Shown: positions 1 through 5,097 of the stretch, in pieces
Layout of the letters: the number at the start of each line of letters is the position of its first letter
How positions within the stretch are numbered: position 1 is the first letter of the stretch
From: Chloroflexota bacterium
GTDB lineage: Bacteria; Chloroflexota; Dehalococcoidia; SM23-28-2; RBG-16-64-32
Assembly (NCBI GenBank): GCA_016190405.1
Contig: JACPQO010000219.1
Coordinates: 1-5,097 of the forward strand
DNA: 5,097 nucleotides
Reading direction: 5' to 3'
The notes under the pieces: model-generated
What the model was told of the DNA's origin: nothing
Databases searched by the model: none
What the model saw: only the letters and a program-made list of their open reading frames with translations
Program-made: the position numbers and the translations under genes

Positions 1-100
1 AGGCAGGACCGCTCCGTACACCTGCATAGGTACCCCCCTCTTGAGGCGTTTCATCCCTATACTGGTGTAACGCGATGTATCTGAACGAGCTCAGCAAACG

Positions 101-131
101 ATGGTGGGAAACCCCACCATGAATGGTGGGG
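101..131. repeat. Three-arm inverted/direct repeat, alternative hairpins
   Basis: ATGGTGGG (101-108) is complementary to CCCACCAT (113-120). The same middle arm, extended to CCCCACCAT (112-120), is also complementary to ATGGTGGGG (123-131). The outer arms are therefore direct copies, and the middle arm can pair with only one of them at a time: an 8-bp stem with a 4-nt AAAC loop, or a 9-bp stem with a 2-nt loop (slightly fewer pairs in practice). Read on the minus strand, the second hairpin is followed by only TTTC, so it would be a weak intrinsic terminator for the operon at best. Its function is unknown. Confidence 0.75.
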
Positions 132-149
132 CATGAAGGGCGATTGATG

Positions 150-169
150 CCGCAGCTTTCAAGCTGCGG
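150..169. repeat. Perfect 9-bp inverted repeat (hairpin), possible terminator
   Basis: CCGCAGCTT (150-158) and AAGCTGCGG (161-169) are perfect reverse complements around TC. As RNA this would fold as an 8-bp stem with a UUCA loop. It begins about 67 bases past the stop codon of the DUF192 gene in the direction of transcription, so it could end the operon transcript. However, no T-run follows on either strand, so it is not a classical intrinsic terminator. It also resembles the subterminal palindromes of IS200/IS605 elements. Confidence 0.7.
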
Positions 170-235
170 TCAGACATGAACCCAGGCAACGCTGCCGTCA
201 AACCGGGATCGCCGCGTCCGTTCGCCAAGCCCGAC

Positions 236-730
236 CTACCGCCCCAGCGGCAGTTCAACCCGGCTCCCTTCCTCTACGCCGTGGCGTTCGAACCAGCCCT
301 GGTTCACCTCCACAGCGAAGCTGTACGGCTGCGGGCTTCTGTGGAGGTCCTCGGAGAACGGTTGCATGTCCTGGATATTCAGGATGACCCCGTCGGCGGA
401 GATGAAGGCCACGGACAAGGGTATCGAGGTGTCTTTCATCCAGATGGGCGCCTGGCTTTCGTACCCGAGGTCGAACAGCATGCCCTGGTCCTCCGGCAGG
501 CTGTCCCGGAACATGAGTCCGCGCTGCAGCGCCTGCGGCGTGTCAGCGATTTCGACGGTAAGGACGGCCGTCGACCCGTCTGAGGCCTCGAACGTGATCT
601 CCGCAAGGCGGGCGATTGTGCTGAATGGCCCCGGCGACACGTTCGCAGTCTCCGGGCTGCGGCCGCTGCCGCCGCAGGCCACGAACAAGGCCAGCGACAA
701 CAGAAAAACCAGCGCGCACAGCCGGCCCAT
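236..730 (-). CDS. DUF192 family lipoprotein
   Basis: A 164-residue protein of the DUF192 family (PF02643), small beta-rich proteins of unknown biochemical role that are often secreted or membrane-anchored. Residues 1-18 form a hydrophobic signal peptide ending in a lipobox-like FVAC with C19 as the predicted lipidated cysteine, followed by a Gly/Ser-rich linker. The DUF192 domain covers roughly residues 43-164. Its hallmarks are visible: the stretch around QRGLMFRDSLPEDQGMLF (69-86), the WMKDTSIPLSVAFI segment (97-110) and the late EVNQGWFERHGV element (141-152). Length is normal for a lipidated member. The ATG was chosen because it starts the signal peptide and because it overlaps the stop of the upstream reductase gene by one base (TGATG), the usual form of translational coupling; there is no strong Shine-Dalgarno sequence. 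The codon just before it is an in-frame GTG. Much longer in-frame extensions upstream are only the reductase gene read in another frame. It is the last gene of the operon. Confidence 0.9.
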   Translation of the reverse strand: MGRLCALVFLLSLALFVACGGSGRSPETANVSPGPFSTIARLAEITFEASDGSTAVLTVEIADTPQALQRGLMFRDSLPEDQGMLFDLGYESQAPIWMKDTSIPLSVAFISADGVILNIQDMQPFSEDLHRSPQPYSFAVEVNQGWFERHGVEEGSRVELPLGR

Positions 731-1974
731 CACAGCCGCTTGTGACCGTTCAGCCGCTCCCATCTGGTCAGGGCAGCCACCCTCCGTAGCCGCCGCCGCT
801 GGGCCCAGCCGGCGAAGCCGTCCACCGCCAGCCGCAGAGGGCCGATGGTGCGCATGAAGTCCGCATAGGTCATCTCGCCGCGGATGAGGTGGCAGAAGTA
901 GCGCCAGAGCAGCTCGCTGCGGCGCATCAGGGCGACGTAAGGCGGCGGCGCGAAGTGCAACAGCTCTTGCAGCTTCCGCGAGACGGTCAGCTCCGGCTGT
1001 AGCCGGCGGTCCACGGCCCGCTGGTAGACGGAGAGGTCGCCGGCTTCCCCGGCCAGGTATCGCAGCGCGGCCCGGGCGGCCAGTCGGCCGCTGGCGAAGG
1101 CCATGTGGATGCCTTCGCCGGAGAGGGGGTCCAGTAGCCCGGCGGCGTCGCCGGCCAGGGCCACGGGACCCCGCACTACTGGCGAGCCGGGCAGCCGCAC
1201 CGGCAGGTGATGGCCCCGCAATCCGGTTAGCTCCTCGGGGTCGAATCCGTACCGACGGCACATCTGGAGAAGCTTGGACCGCAGGGTAAATGCGGCGTAC
1301 TTCCAGGCGCCGACGCCCACGTTCAGGTGGTCGCCCTTGGGGAAGACCCAGCCGTAGCCCCCGGCCAGGCCGCCCAGGTCCAGCGCTACCAGCTCCTGCC
1401 AGCCGTCAGGGTCGTCCGAGGGGTAGGGCACGTTGCCCTCCAGAGCCACTGCCTCCTCGTAGCGCGTGGCGATGCCCGCCGCGCGGCCCACGACGCCGTT
1501 GGCGCCGTCGGCGCCGATGAGGACGCGGGCGGCGTAGGAGCCGGCGGCGGTGCGCACAGTGACGGGGCGTAGGGGCGCGTCATGATGCGCCTCTACCTGA
1601 GGATTGTGCACCTCGATCTCACGTAGCGATTCGCCGTCGTGGAATTCGGCGCCGGCGTCGGCCGCGGCCCGGGCCAGGAAGGCGTCCAGGCGGCAGCGCT
1701 GGGTCATGTAGGTCAGCGGCGCTTCGAAGCGGCGGTCGAAGCTGGGGCCCAGGCGCAGGGAGAAGCGGGCGCCGTATACGGTGCGCTCGACGACGGGGCT
1801 GATGTCGATGTCCTGGGCGGCAGCGGCGCGCAGGGTGACGCCGCCGCCACACGACTTATCGCGCGGGAAGCGGGCGCGGTCCAGCAGGAGGACCGAGGCG
1901 CCCTCCCGCGCCAGCAGGCGGGCCGCCGTGCTGCCGGCTGGCCCGGCCCCGACGACGATGGCGTCGTAGGTCAT
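730..1974 (-). CDS. Geranylgeranyl reductase family FAD-dependent oxidoreductase
   Basis: A 414-residue flavoprotein of the geranylgeranyl reductase (GGR/ChlP-like) family. Members use FAD and a reductant to hydrogenate double bonds of isoprenoid chains in membrane lipids, quinones or chlorophyll side chains. Seen in order: an N-terminal Rossmann GxGxxG (G9-A-G11-P-A-G14) with acidic D32 after strand two; the family motif PRDKSCGGG (37-45) with conserved C42; a GADG motif (154-157); the family signature YGWVFP followed by seven residues and GVG (207-222); and the second FAD motif GDAAGLLDPLSGEGIH (275-290). The C-terminal part (about 310-414) is helical and rich in arginine and aromatics. Length is typical. 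The ATG directly precedes the Rossmann strand, with a modest AAGG about 5 nt upstream. It begins 32 nt after the hydrolase gene and its stop overlaps the DUF192 start. No carotenoid or chlorophyll genes are in view, so menaquinone or archaeal-like lipid tails are possible substrates; the exact substrate cannot be read from sequence. Some related halogenases and hydroxylases share the fold, but the YxWxFP signature favours GGR. Confidence 0.92.
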   Translation of the reverse strand: MTYDAIVVGAGPAGSTAARLLAREGASVLLLDRARFPRDKSCGGGVTLRAAAAQDIDISPVVERTVYGARFSLRLGPSFDRRFEAPLTYMTQRCRLDAFLARAAADAGAEFHDGESLREIEVHNPQVEAHHDAPLRPVTVRTAAGSYAARVLIGADGANGVVGRAAGIATRYEEAVALEGNVPYPSDDPDGWQELVALDLGGLAGGYGWVFPKGDHLNVGVGAWKYAAFTLRSKLLQMCRRYGFDPEELTGLRGHHLPVRLPGSPVVRGPVALAGDAAGLLDPLSGEGIHMAFASGRLAARAALRYLAGEAGDLSVYQRAVDRRLQPELTVSRKLQELLHFAPPPYVALMRRSELLWRYFCHLIRGEMTYADFMRTIGPLRLAVDGFAGWAQRRRLRRVAALTRWERLNGHKRL

Positions 1975-2006
1975 GGCGACCTTAGTTTAGCAGCCCGCGG
2001 AAGCCG

Positions 2007-2795
2007 TCAGCGAGCGGCCTCCAGCGCCTGGATGACCGCGTCCGCCATCACGCGGTAGCCCTCGTCGTTGGGGTGGATGAAGTCGCCCGAGATGTACTGG
2101 CCGGCCTTCCCCTCGAACAGCGGGTACCAGTCCACCAGGGTCACGCCGCTCGCCTGAGCCTGGGCGCGGATGATGTCGTTCAGCCCGTCCGGGAAAGGCG
2201 TACCGGGCAGGCCCTCCAGACCCAGCTGGCCCAGCTCATCGAAGCTCTGGATGCCGCCGGAGAAGGGGTTGTACGGGGTCATAAGGACCACCGGGGTATC
2301 GCCCGCCGCCTCCTTTAGCCTGGCCAGGGCCTTCTCCAGGTTCGGCTTGAAGGAGTCCAGGGCATCCTGGAGGGCGCCGGCGCACTCTGGCTTCTGCAAC
2401 GTCTGCTGGACCGTAGGGCAGGTGCCGGGAATCACCAGGCCGAAGTACAGATTGAGGAGGTCGTTGCCGCCGATCTCTAGGGTCACCAGCTTCACGTCGT
2501 TGTCCGGATCGTCGTCGGCGCGGCGCAGCTCGATCTCGCCGATGGCTTGATCCACGTGGCCGTGGGAAAGCAGTTGCTCGCTGGTGTCGCCGCTGTGGCC
2601 CAGGTTCAGCAGCTGGAACCCGTCCCCCAGGTGCTGGTGCAGCAGCGGCACAAAGGCGGTGGTCGCCGGATCGGAAGCGCCCACGCCCTCCGAGAGGGAA
2701 TCGCCCAGGGCGATGTAGAGGCCGCGTTCCGACGCGCTACCGGAGCAGGCGGCAGCGAAAACCAGAACGAGCAGCGCAGCAAGGAGCCAGCGCAT
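2007..2795 (-). CDS. SGNH/GDSL-type hydrolase lipoprotein
   Basis: A 262-residue exported esterase or lipase-like enzyme of the SGNH (GDSL, TesA-like) superfamily. Residues 1-16 are a hydrophobic signal peptide ending in the lipobox AAAC (lipidated C17). All four catalytic blocks are visible: block I GDSLSEG (31-37) with nucleophile S33; block II NLGHSGDTS (64-72) with oxyanion G69; block III GGND (109-112) with N111; and block V DFIHPND (238-244) with D238 and H241. The enzyme is therefore probably active outside the cytoplasmic membrane on an ester such as a lysophospholipid or an acylated sugar; the substrate is unknown. C126 and C138 could form a disulfide in an insertion after block III. 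The ATG was chosen because it starts the signal peptide and has AGGGAG (2800-2805) 4 nt upstream, overlapping the stop codon of the preceding gene. The longer in-frame extension to 3362 is the membrane-protein gene read in another frame. Confidence 0.93.
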   Translation of the reverse strand: MRWLLAALLVLVFAAACSGSASERGLYIALGDSLSEGVGASDPATTAFVPLLHQHLGDGFQLLNLGHSGDTSEQLLSHGHVDQAIGEIELRRADDDPDNDVKLVTLEIGGNDLLNLYFGLVIPGTCPTVQQTLQKPECAGALQDALDSFKPNLEKALARLKEAAGDTPVVLMTPYNPFSGGIQSFDELGQLGLEGLPGTPFPDGLNDIIRAQAQASGVTLVDWYPLFEGKAGQYISGDFIHPNDEGYRVMADAVIQALEAAR

Positions 2796-2799
2796 GTCG

Positions 2800-2805
2800 C
2801 TCCCT
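2800..2805 (-). promoter_or_regulatory. Ribosome binding site of the SGNH hydrolase gene
   Basis: AGGGAG on the minus strand, 4 nt before the ATG at 2795, sharing bases with the TAG stop of the membrane-protein gene. It fixes the hydrolase start at the signal-peptide methionine and suggests that ribosomes finishing the upstream gene reinitiate here. Confidence 0.75.
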
Positions 2806-3730
2806 AGGCGTTGATGACGGCGACGGCGGCGGCGGCCCAGAAGATGATCTGGAGGAGGACGGCGCCGCTGAGCAGGAGGTAGGTGGCGGCCCGTTCCCGC
2901 CGCTGGAAGCCCAACGCCGCCAGCAGGTTCACGGCCAGGAAGGCTGTCGCTGTGCCGGGGATCTTGAATATCGCCTGTCGCGAGTGCAGTTCGGTGATGT
3001 CGCCCAGGGGCGGGAACTGGATGGTGATCTCGTTGCTCAGGTGAGGATAGGCGGCGAACAGGTAGCCCCACAGGGCCAGGTTCAGGAGGAGCGCGGCGGC
3101 CCCCAGCAGCTGGGCGGTGCGGTCGGCCCAGATGGGGTGGGCGGCTAGGAGGTCCCGCTGCACGGCGGGAGCGGCGCCGGGCCGGGCCGCCTTCTGGAAC
3201 CGCTGCGTCTGGGCGATGAAGCGCAGGGGGTCCTGGGGGCTGAGGCCGTAGATCGCTTCCGCCGTGCGGACGTATACCAGCTCCTCCGGCGAGCGGTGGG
3301 TGGAGAAGAAGAGGACGCTGCCCAGCCCCTCCACCCGGCCGCGGCCGACGTGGTGGCCCCACCAGCTCAGCCCCCGCACCTTCGGCTGGTGCTCGCCGCG
3401 GCCGTGGACCAGGCCCACGATGCGGTCGACGGGGACGAAGTGGGTCAGCGGGCCCCAGGTGATGGTCAGGCCGCTGCGGTCGACGACGTAGCGCAGGCTG
3501 GCGCAGGCGTAGGTCCAGAAGGCGAACGTCAGGCAGAGGATGACCAGCCCGCCGGCGCCGACGTAGGCCAGGAACTGAGGGAAGGAGATGGGCCAGTCGC
3601 TGGTCTTGACCAGGAGGGCCAGCGCCAGGGCCAGGGCGCCGAGGGAGGCGGCGGCCCCGACCAGCGTGCCGAGCACGCGCTGGGGCCGCTCGATGGTCAG
3701 GCTTTCACCTTTGAGTAGCACGGAACGCAC
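2804..3730 (-). CDS. Multi-pass membrane protein with bacterial PH-like domain
   Basis: About 308 residues from the GTG chosen here. Predicted layout: a short cytoplasmic N-terminus, TM1 about 20-41, TM2 about 54-79, a soluble domain about 80-180, TM3 about 207-227, TM4 about 257-274 and TM5 about 283-303. The soluble domain starts LRYVVDRSGLTITWGPLTHF and continues VPVDRIVGLV, matching the beta-hairpin pattern of bacterial PH domains (bPH, DUF304/PF10882-like). The segment between TM3 and TM4 (PHLSNEITIQFPPLGDITEL) recalls DUF1648, where P, a strand, F and G precede a transmembrane helix. No catalytic motif is visible. A structural or scaffolding role at the membrane is possible, but the function is unknown. 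The start is uncertain: in-frame GTGs lie at 3730 and 3721 without a good Shine-Dalgarno sequence, while AAAGGTGA precedes a CTG at 3700 that overlaps the ilvE stop. The only ATG further upstream (3883) would require a long Arg/Gly-rich stretch inside ilvE and is rejected. The stop lies 8 nt before the hydrolase start. Confidence 0.82.
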   Translation of the reverse strand: MRSVLLKGESLTIERPQRVLGTLVGAAASLGALALALALLVKTSDWPISFPQFLAYVGAGGLVILCLTFAFWTYACASLRYVVDRSGLTITWGPLTHFVPVDRIVGLVHGRGEHQPKVRGLSWWGHHVGRGRVEGLGSVLFFSTHRSPEELVYVRTAEAIYGLSPQDPLRFIAQTQRFQKAARPGAAPAVQRDLLAAHPIWADRTAQLLGAAALLLNLALWGYLFAAYPHLSNEITIQFPPLGDITELHSRQAIFKIPGTATAFLAVNLLAALGFQRRERAATYLLLSGAVLLQIIFWAAAAVAVINA

Positions 3731-4629
3731 CAGTGGGCGTACTTGGGATTCTTGCCCTTGATGATGTCGAAGTAGAGCTTGCTGAGGCGCCGTGTCAGCG
3801 GCCCCGGCCCCCCGTCGCCGATGGCCCGATGGTCGAGCTCCACCACCGGCGTCAGGTGGGCCGCCGTCCCGGTCATGAAGCACTCCTCGGCGGTGTACAG
3901 CTCGCTGCGGTCGATGTCCCGCTCCACGGTCTCCACCCCGAGCTCCTCGGCGGCCAGGGTGATGACGGTCTGGCGGGTGATGCCCACCAGGATGTTAGAC
4001 GAAGGCGGCGGCGTGATGAGCCGGCCGCCATCGACGATGAAGATGTTCTCGCCGGAGCCCTCCGAGATGTGGCCGCGCTCGTCGAGCATGATCGCCTCGT
4101 CGAAGCCGTTGAGATTGGCTTCGGTCTTGGCCAGCGCGGAGTTGGCGTAGATGCCGGTGATCTTGGCCCGCGCCGGGATAGCCGTGTCTTCGACCCGCCG
4201 CCAGGAGGAAGTGCAGCAGCGGGCCCCCTTGTCGATGTCCAGGTACGGCCCGAAGGGCGCCACGAAGATCAGGAAGTCGTCCTCCAGGTTGTGCAGGCGC
4301 ACCCCCAGCACCTCGGAGCTCTTGTAGGCCAGGGGCCGGAGGTAGATGTCCTCGCGGTAGCCGGACATCTCGACCAGCTTGGTGGTGATGGAGTGCAGCT
4401 CCTCGTCGCTGTAGGGGAACTCGATGCGCATGATGCGGCAGCTGCGCCGCAGCCGGTCGAAGTGCTCCTTCAGGCGGAAGACGTAGATCTGCTCCTCTTC
4501 GTCGTTCCAGTTGCCGCGGACCCCCTCGAAGACGGCGGTGCCGTAGTTGAAGGCGTGGGTCATGATGCCGATCTTGGCCTCGGCCAGGGGCACGATCTGC
4601 TTCTTGAAGTAGGCGTAAGGGGTAGGCAT
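3697..4629 (-). CDS. ilvE: Branched-chain amino acid aminotransferase (class IV, PLP)
   Basis: A 310-residue fold-type IV PLP enzyme that interconverts leucine, isoleucine and valine with their 2-oxo acids using glutamate/2-oxoglutarate, in the cytoplasm; this is the last step of branched-chain amino acid synthesis. Visible motifs: HAFNYGTAVFEGVRG (25-39) in the small domain; YLRPLAYKSSEVLGV (96-110); the PLP Schiff-base lysine K156 in AKITGIYANSALAKTEAN (155-172); SEGSGENIF (189-197) with cofactor-contacting E190; and FMTGTAAHLTPV (251-262), the phosphate/substrate loop. The YLRP and GTAAHLTPV forms favour a branched-chain aminotransferase over the related D-amino acid aminotransferase or aminodeoxychorismate lyase. 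Length is normal. The ATG at 4629 was chosen because AAGGGAG lies 5 nt upstream; a further in-frame ATG at 4659 lies inside the predicted -10 box and would not be transcribed from it. The C-terminus ends unusually, with CVPC (301-304) in HWCVPCYSKVKA. First gene of the operon; no other branched-chain synthesis genes are in view. Confidence 0.95.
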   Translation of the reverse strand: MPTPYAYFKKQIVPLAEAKIGIMTHAFNYGTAVFEGVRGNWNDEEEQIYVFRLKEHFDRLRRSCRIMRIEFPYSDEELHSITTKLVEMSGYREDIYLRPLAYKSSEVLGVRLHNLEDDFLIFVAPFGPYLDIDKGARCCTSSWRRVEDTAIPARAKITGIYANSALAKTEANLNGFDEAIMLDERGHISEGSGENIFIVDGGRLITPPPSSNILVGITRQTVITLAAEELGVETVERDIDRSELYTAEECFMTGTAAHLTPVVELDHRAIGDGGPGPLTRRLSKLYFDIIKGKNPKYAHWCVPCYSKVKA

Positions 4630-4634
4630 GAAGG

Positions 4635-4641
4635 CTCCCTT
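4635..4641 (-). promoter_or_regulatory. Ribosome binding site of ilvE, within a small hairpin
   Basis: AAGGGAG on the minus strand, 5 nt before the ATG at 4629; this decides the start against the ATG at 4659. Most of it is also the right arm of a dyad CCCTT-CGG-AAGGG (4637-4649), which could partly hide it in a very short leader. Confidence 0.75.
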
Positions 4642-4657
4642 CCGAAGGGGTGGCCCC

Positions 4658-4687
4658 ATTATATTGAGCCGGAAGCCGTTAGCGCAA
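4658..4687 (-). promoter_or_regulatory. Predicted sigma70-type promoter of the ilvE operon
   Basis: The minus strand carries a perfect TATAAT (4658-4663). At 18 nt upstream is TTGCGC (4682-4687), which matches only the TTG of the -35 consensus. Transcription would begin near 4651, giving an untranslated leader of about 22 nt before the ilvE ATG. In such a GC-rich region a perfect -10 hexamer at the right distance from a start codon is unlikely to be chance, but the -35 is weak and the promoter is inferred only. Confidence 0.6.
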
Positions 4688-4762
4688 ACCGAGGGCGGCG
4701 GCGGCCTGGAGGCGAAAGCGACGCTGCTGAAGGCGGAGGGCGCCAGGGGGTAGGGCCACGAG

Positions 4763-5005
4763 TTACGGATCAGCGAGTGTGAACGCCTCGTGCACCGCTG
4801 CCTGGTCTACCTCGGGATGCCACACATACGCAAAGCTTGGATCGCCTTCGGGAAGCGTCTCTTCGACATCGCGGTCTATGATGGCGACCTCGCATTCTTG
4901 ACTCGCGACGAGGCTGTAGACGCAGCCATCGCGGATTTCGATGACGAGTCGCATTGGAACTCTTCGCGAAAATCTGAGCGAAGCGCCGTGCGTCTTTAGG
5001 TTCAT
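4763..5005 (-). CDS. Small hypothetical protein (80 residues)
   Basis: An 80-residue protein of unknown function. The core begins at an internal methionine (residue 17) as MRLVIEIRDGCVYSLVASQ, followed by CEVAIIDRDVEE (about 36-47): a predicted beta-strand, turn, strand pattern ending in an acidic segment. It resembles numerous small, uncharacterised bacterial proteins with a (K/R)xVVEIxGGVVxxV...VEVxxxDxD layout; I recall that pattern but no named family. The C-terminal half (FAYVWHPEVDQAAVHEAF, 58-75) is mixed. The ATG at 5005 was chosen because AAGGAGA sits 5 nt upstream. The internal ATG at 4954 would give 64 residues, closer to the usual length of such proteins, but has only a weak upstream purine run. 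No signal peptide or membrane segment. Its bases look less GC-rich than the operon, and it is separated from ilvE by a promoter-bearing gap, so it is probably a separate unit. Confidence 0.72.
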   Translation of the reverse strand: MNLKTHGASLRFSRRVPMRLVIEIRDGCVYSLVASQECEVAIIDRDVEETLPEGDPSFAYVWHPEVDQAAVHEAFTLADP

Positions 5006-5097
5006 CAGTCTCTCCTTGTCCTCTTTGCCGCGCGGGATTGGCTCAGGATAAGGGTGAACGACCACCAGATGTGAGACGCCGATACCAGTCATACACC
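5006..5097 (-). other. Upstream edge of the small gene, unassigned
   Basis: Ninety-two bases to the window edge. One minus-strand frame is open from the edge to a TGA at 5043-5045 (17 codons, VYDWYRRLTSGGRSPLS). This could be the tail of a gene entering from the right, 37 nt ahead of the small gene, but it is too short to judge. I see no clear promoter. Confidence 0.3.
5011..5017 (-). promoter_or_regulatory. Ribosome binding site of the small hypothetical gene
   Basis: AAGGAGA on the minus strand, 5 nt before the ATG at 5005. It is the strongest Shine-Dalgarno sequence in the window. It argues for the 80-residue start over the internal ATG at 4954 and against the long in-frame extension to 5092. 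Confidence 0.75.

Larger units (their letters stand above)
1..235. other. Non-coding stretch with hairpins downstream of the operon
   Basis: No reading frame here looks like a protein on either strand. The only open stretch at the left edge is 27 codons on the plus strand ending in TGA at 82-84, and it resembles nothing I recognise. Seen directly: a small CCTC-TT-GAGG dyad (37-46), a three-arm repeat (101-131), a perfect 9-bp inverted repeat (150-169) and a minor GGCA-ACGC-TGCC dyad (185-196). The stretch looks less GC-rich than the operon. It is either the 3' untranslated end of the minus-strand operon, whose last stop codon is at 236-238, or the edge of another element entering from the left. 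The density of dyads suggests structured RNA or a transposon end more than random spacer. Confidence 0.6.

Noticed and set aside
112..131. Classical intrinsic terminator for the operon
   Set aside because: The stem is good but only TTTC follows on the minus strand and the loop is very tight, so it is listed as a repeat rather than a terminator.
176..583. Plus-strand 135-codon frame over the DUF192 gene
   Set aside because: No domain, and antisense to a well-matched DUF192 protein.
731..1261. Upstream in-frame extension of the DUF192 protein
   Set aside because: Arg/Ala/Pro-rich shadow of the reductase gene. The lipoprotein signal starts at 730.
2796..3362. Upstream in-frame extension of the SGNH hydrolase
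   Set aside because: It is Pro/Arg/Gly-rich shadow translation of the membrane-protein gene. The true start has a signal peptide and ribosome binding site.
3731..3883. ATG start for the membrane protein at 3883
   Set aside because: It would add a Gly/Arg-rich stretch lying entirely inside ilvE in another frame, with no family resemblance.
3733..4782. Long plus-strand open frame (349 codons) antisense to ilvE
   Set aside because: The protein is a low-complexity mix of Val, Gly, Asp, Leu and Arg without domains, and the opposite strand encodes a clear aminotransferase. GC-rich codon use removes stops from the antisense frame.
4790..4999. Plus-strand 69-codon frame opposite the small hypothetical gene
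   Set aside because: GTG start with no Shine-Dalgarno sequence; the minus-strand reading has a strong one and a more protein-like core.
5006..5092. N-terminal extension of the small protein to an ATG at 5092
   Set aside because: No ribosome binding site at 5092, whereas AAGGAGA is placed correctly for the ATG at 5005.

Overview
This is a GC-rich bacterial window with one-directional gene layout: every gene I can support lies on the minus strand. Five closely packed genes run from about 4630 down to 236. In transcription order they are a branched-chain aminotransferase (ilvE), a multi-pass membrane protein with a bacterial PH-like domain, an SGNH/GDSL hydrolase lipoprotein, a geranylgeranyl-reductase-family flavoprotein, and a DUF192 lipoprotein. 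Junctions are short or overlapping: the membrane gene probably starts inside the end of ilvE, 8 nt separate it from the hydrolase gene, 32 nt separate hydrolase and reductase, and reductase and DUF192 share one base (TGATG). A consensus-like -10 box (TATAAT) just upstream of ilvE is the best candidate for the operon promoter.

Upstream of that promoter (4763-5005) is a separate small gene for an 80-residue protein of unknown function with a strong Shine-Dalgarno sequence. Its base composition looks less GC-rich than the operon. The right edge (5006-5097) is too short to assign.

The left end (1-235) carries no convincing gene. It holds a three-arm repeat that can fold into two mutually exclusive hairpins (101-131) and a perfect 9-bp inverted repeat (150-169). 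It may be the operon's 3' end, or the right end of an IS200/IS605-type (TnpB) element lying beyond the window. The second reading is a hypothesis only.

Two of the five operon products have lipobox signal peptides, one is an integral membrane protein and one is a reductase of isoprenoid lipids, so four of the five point to the cell envelope or membrane lipids; ilvE is the metabolic outlier. The gene styles (GC-rich, lipoprotein signals, bPH/DUF1648-like membrane protein, stand-alone GGR-family reductase) would fit a Chloroflexota/Dehalococcoidia-like or similar GC-rich environmental bacterium, but that assignment is a low-confidence inference. I found no CRISPR array, tRNA, rRNA or clear defence or mobile system in the window, and most of it is ordinary housekeeping and envelope content.
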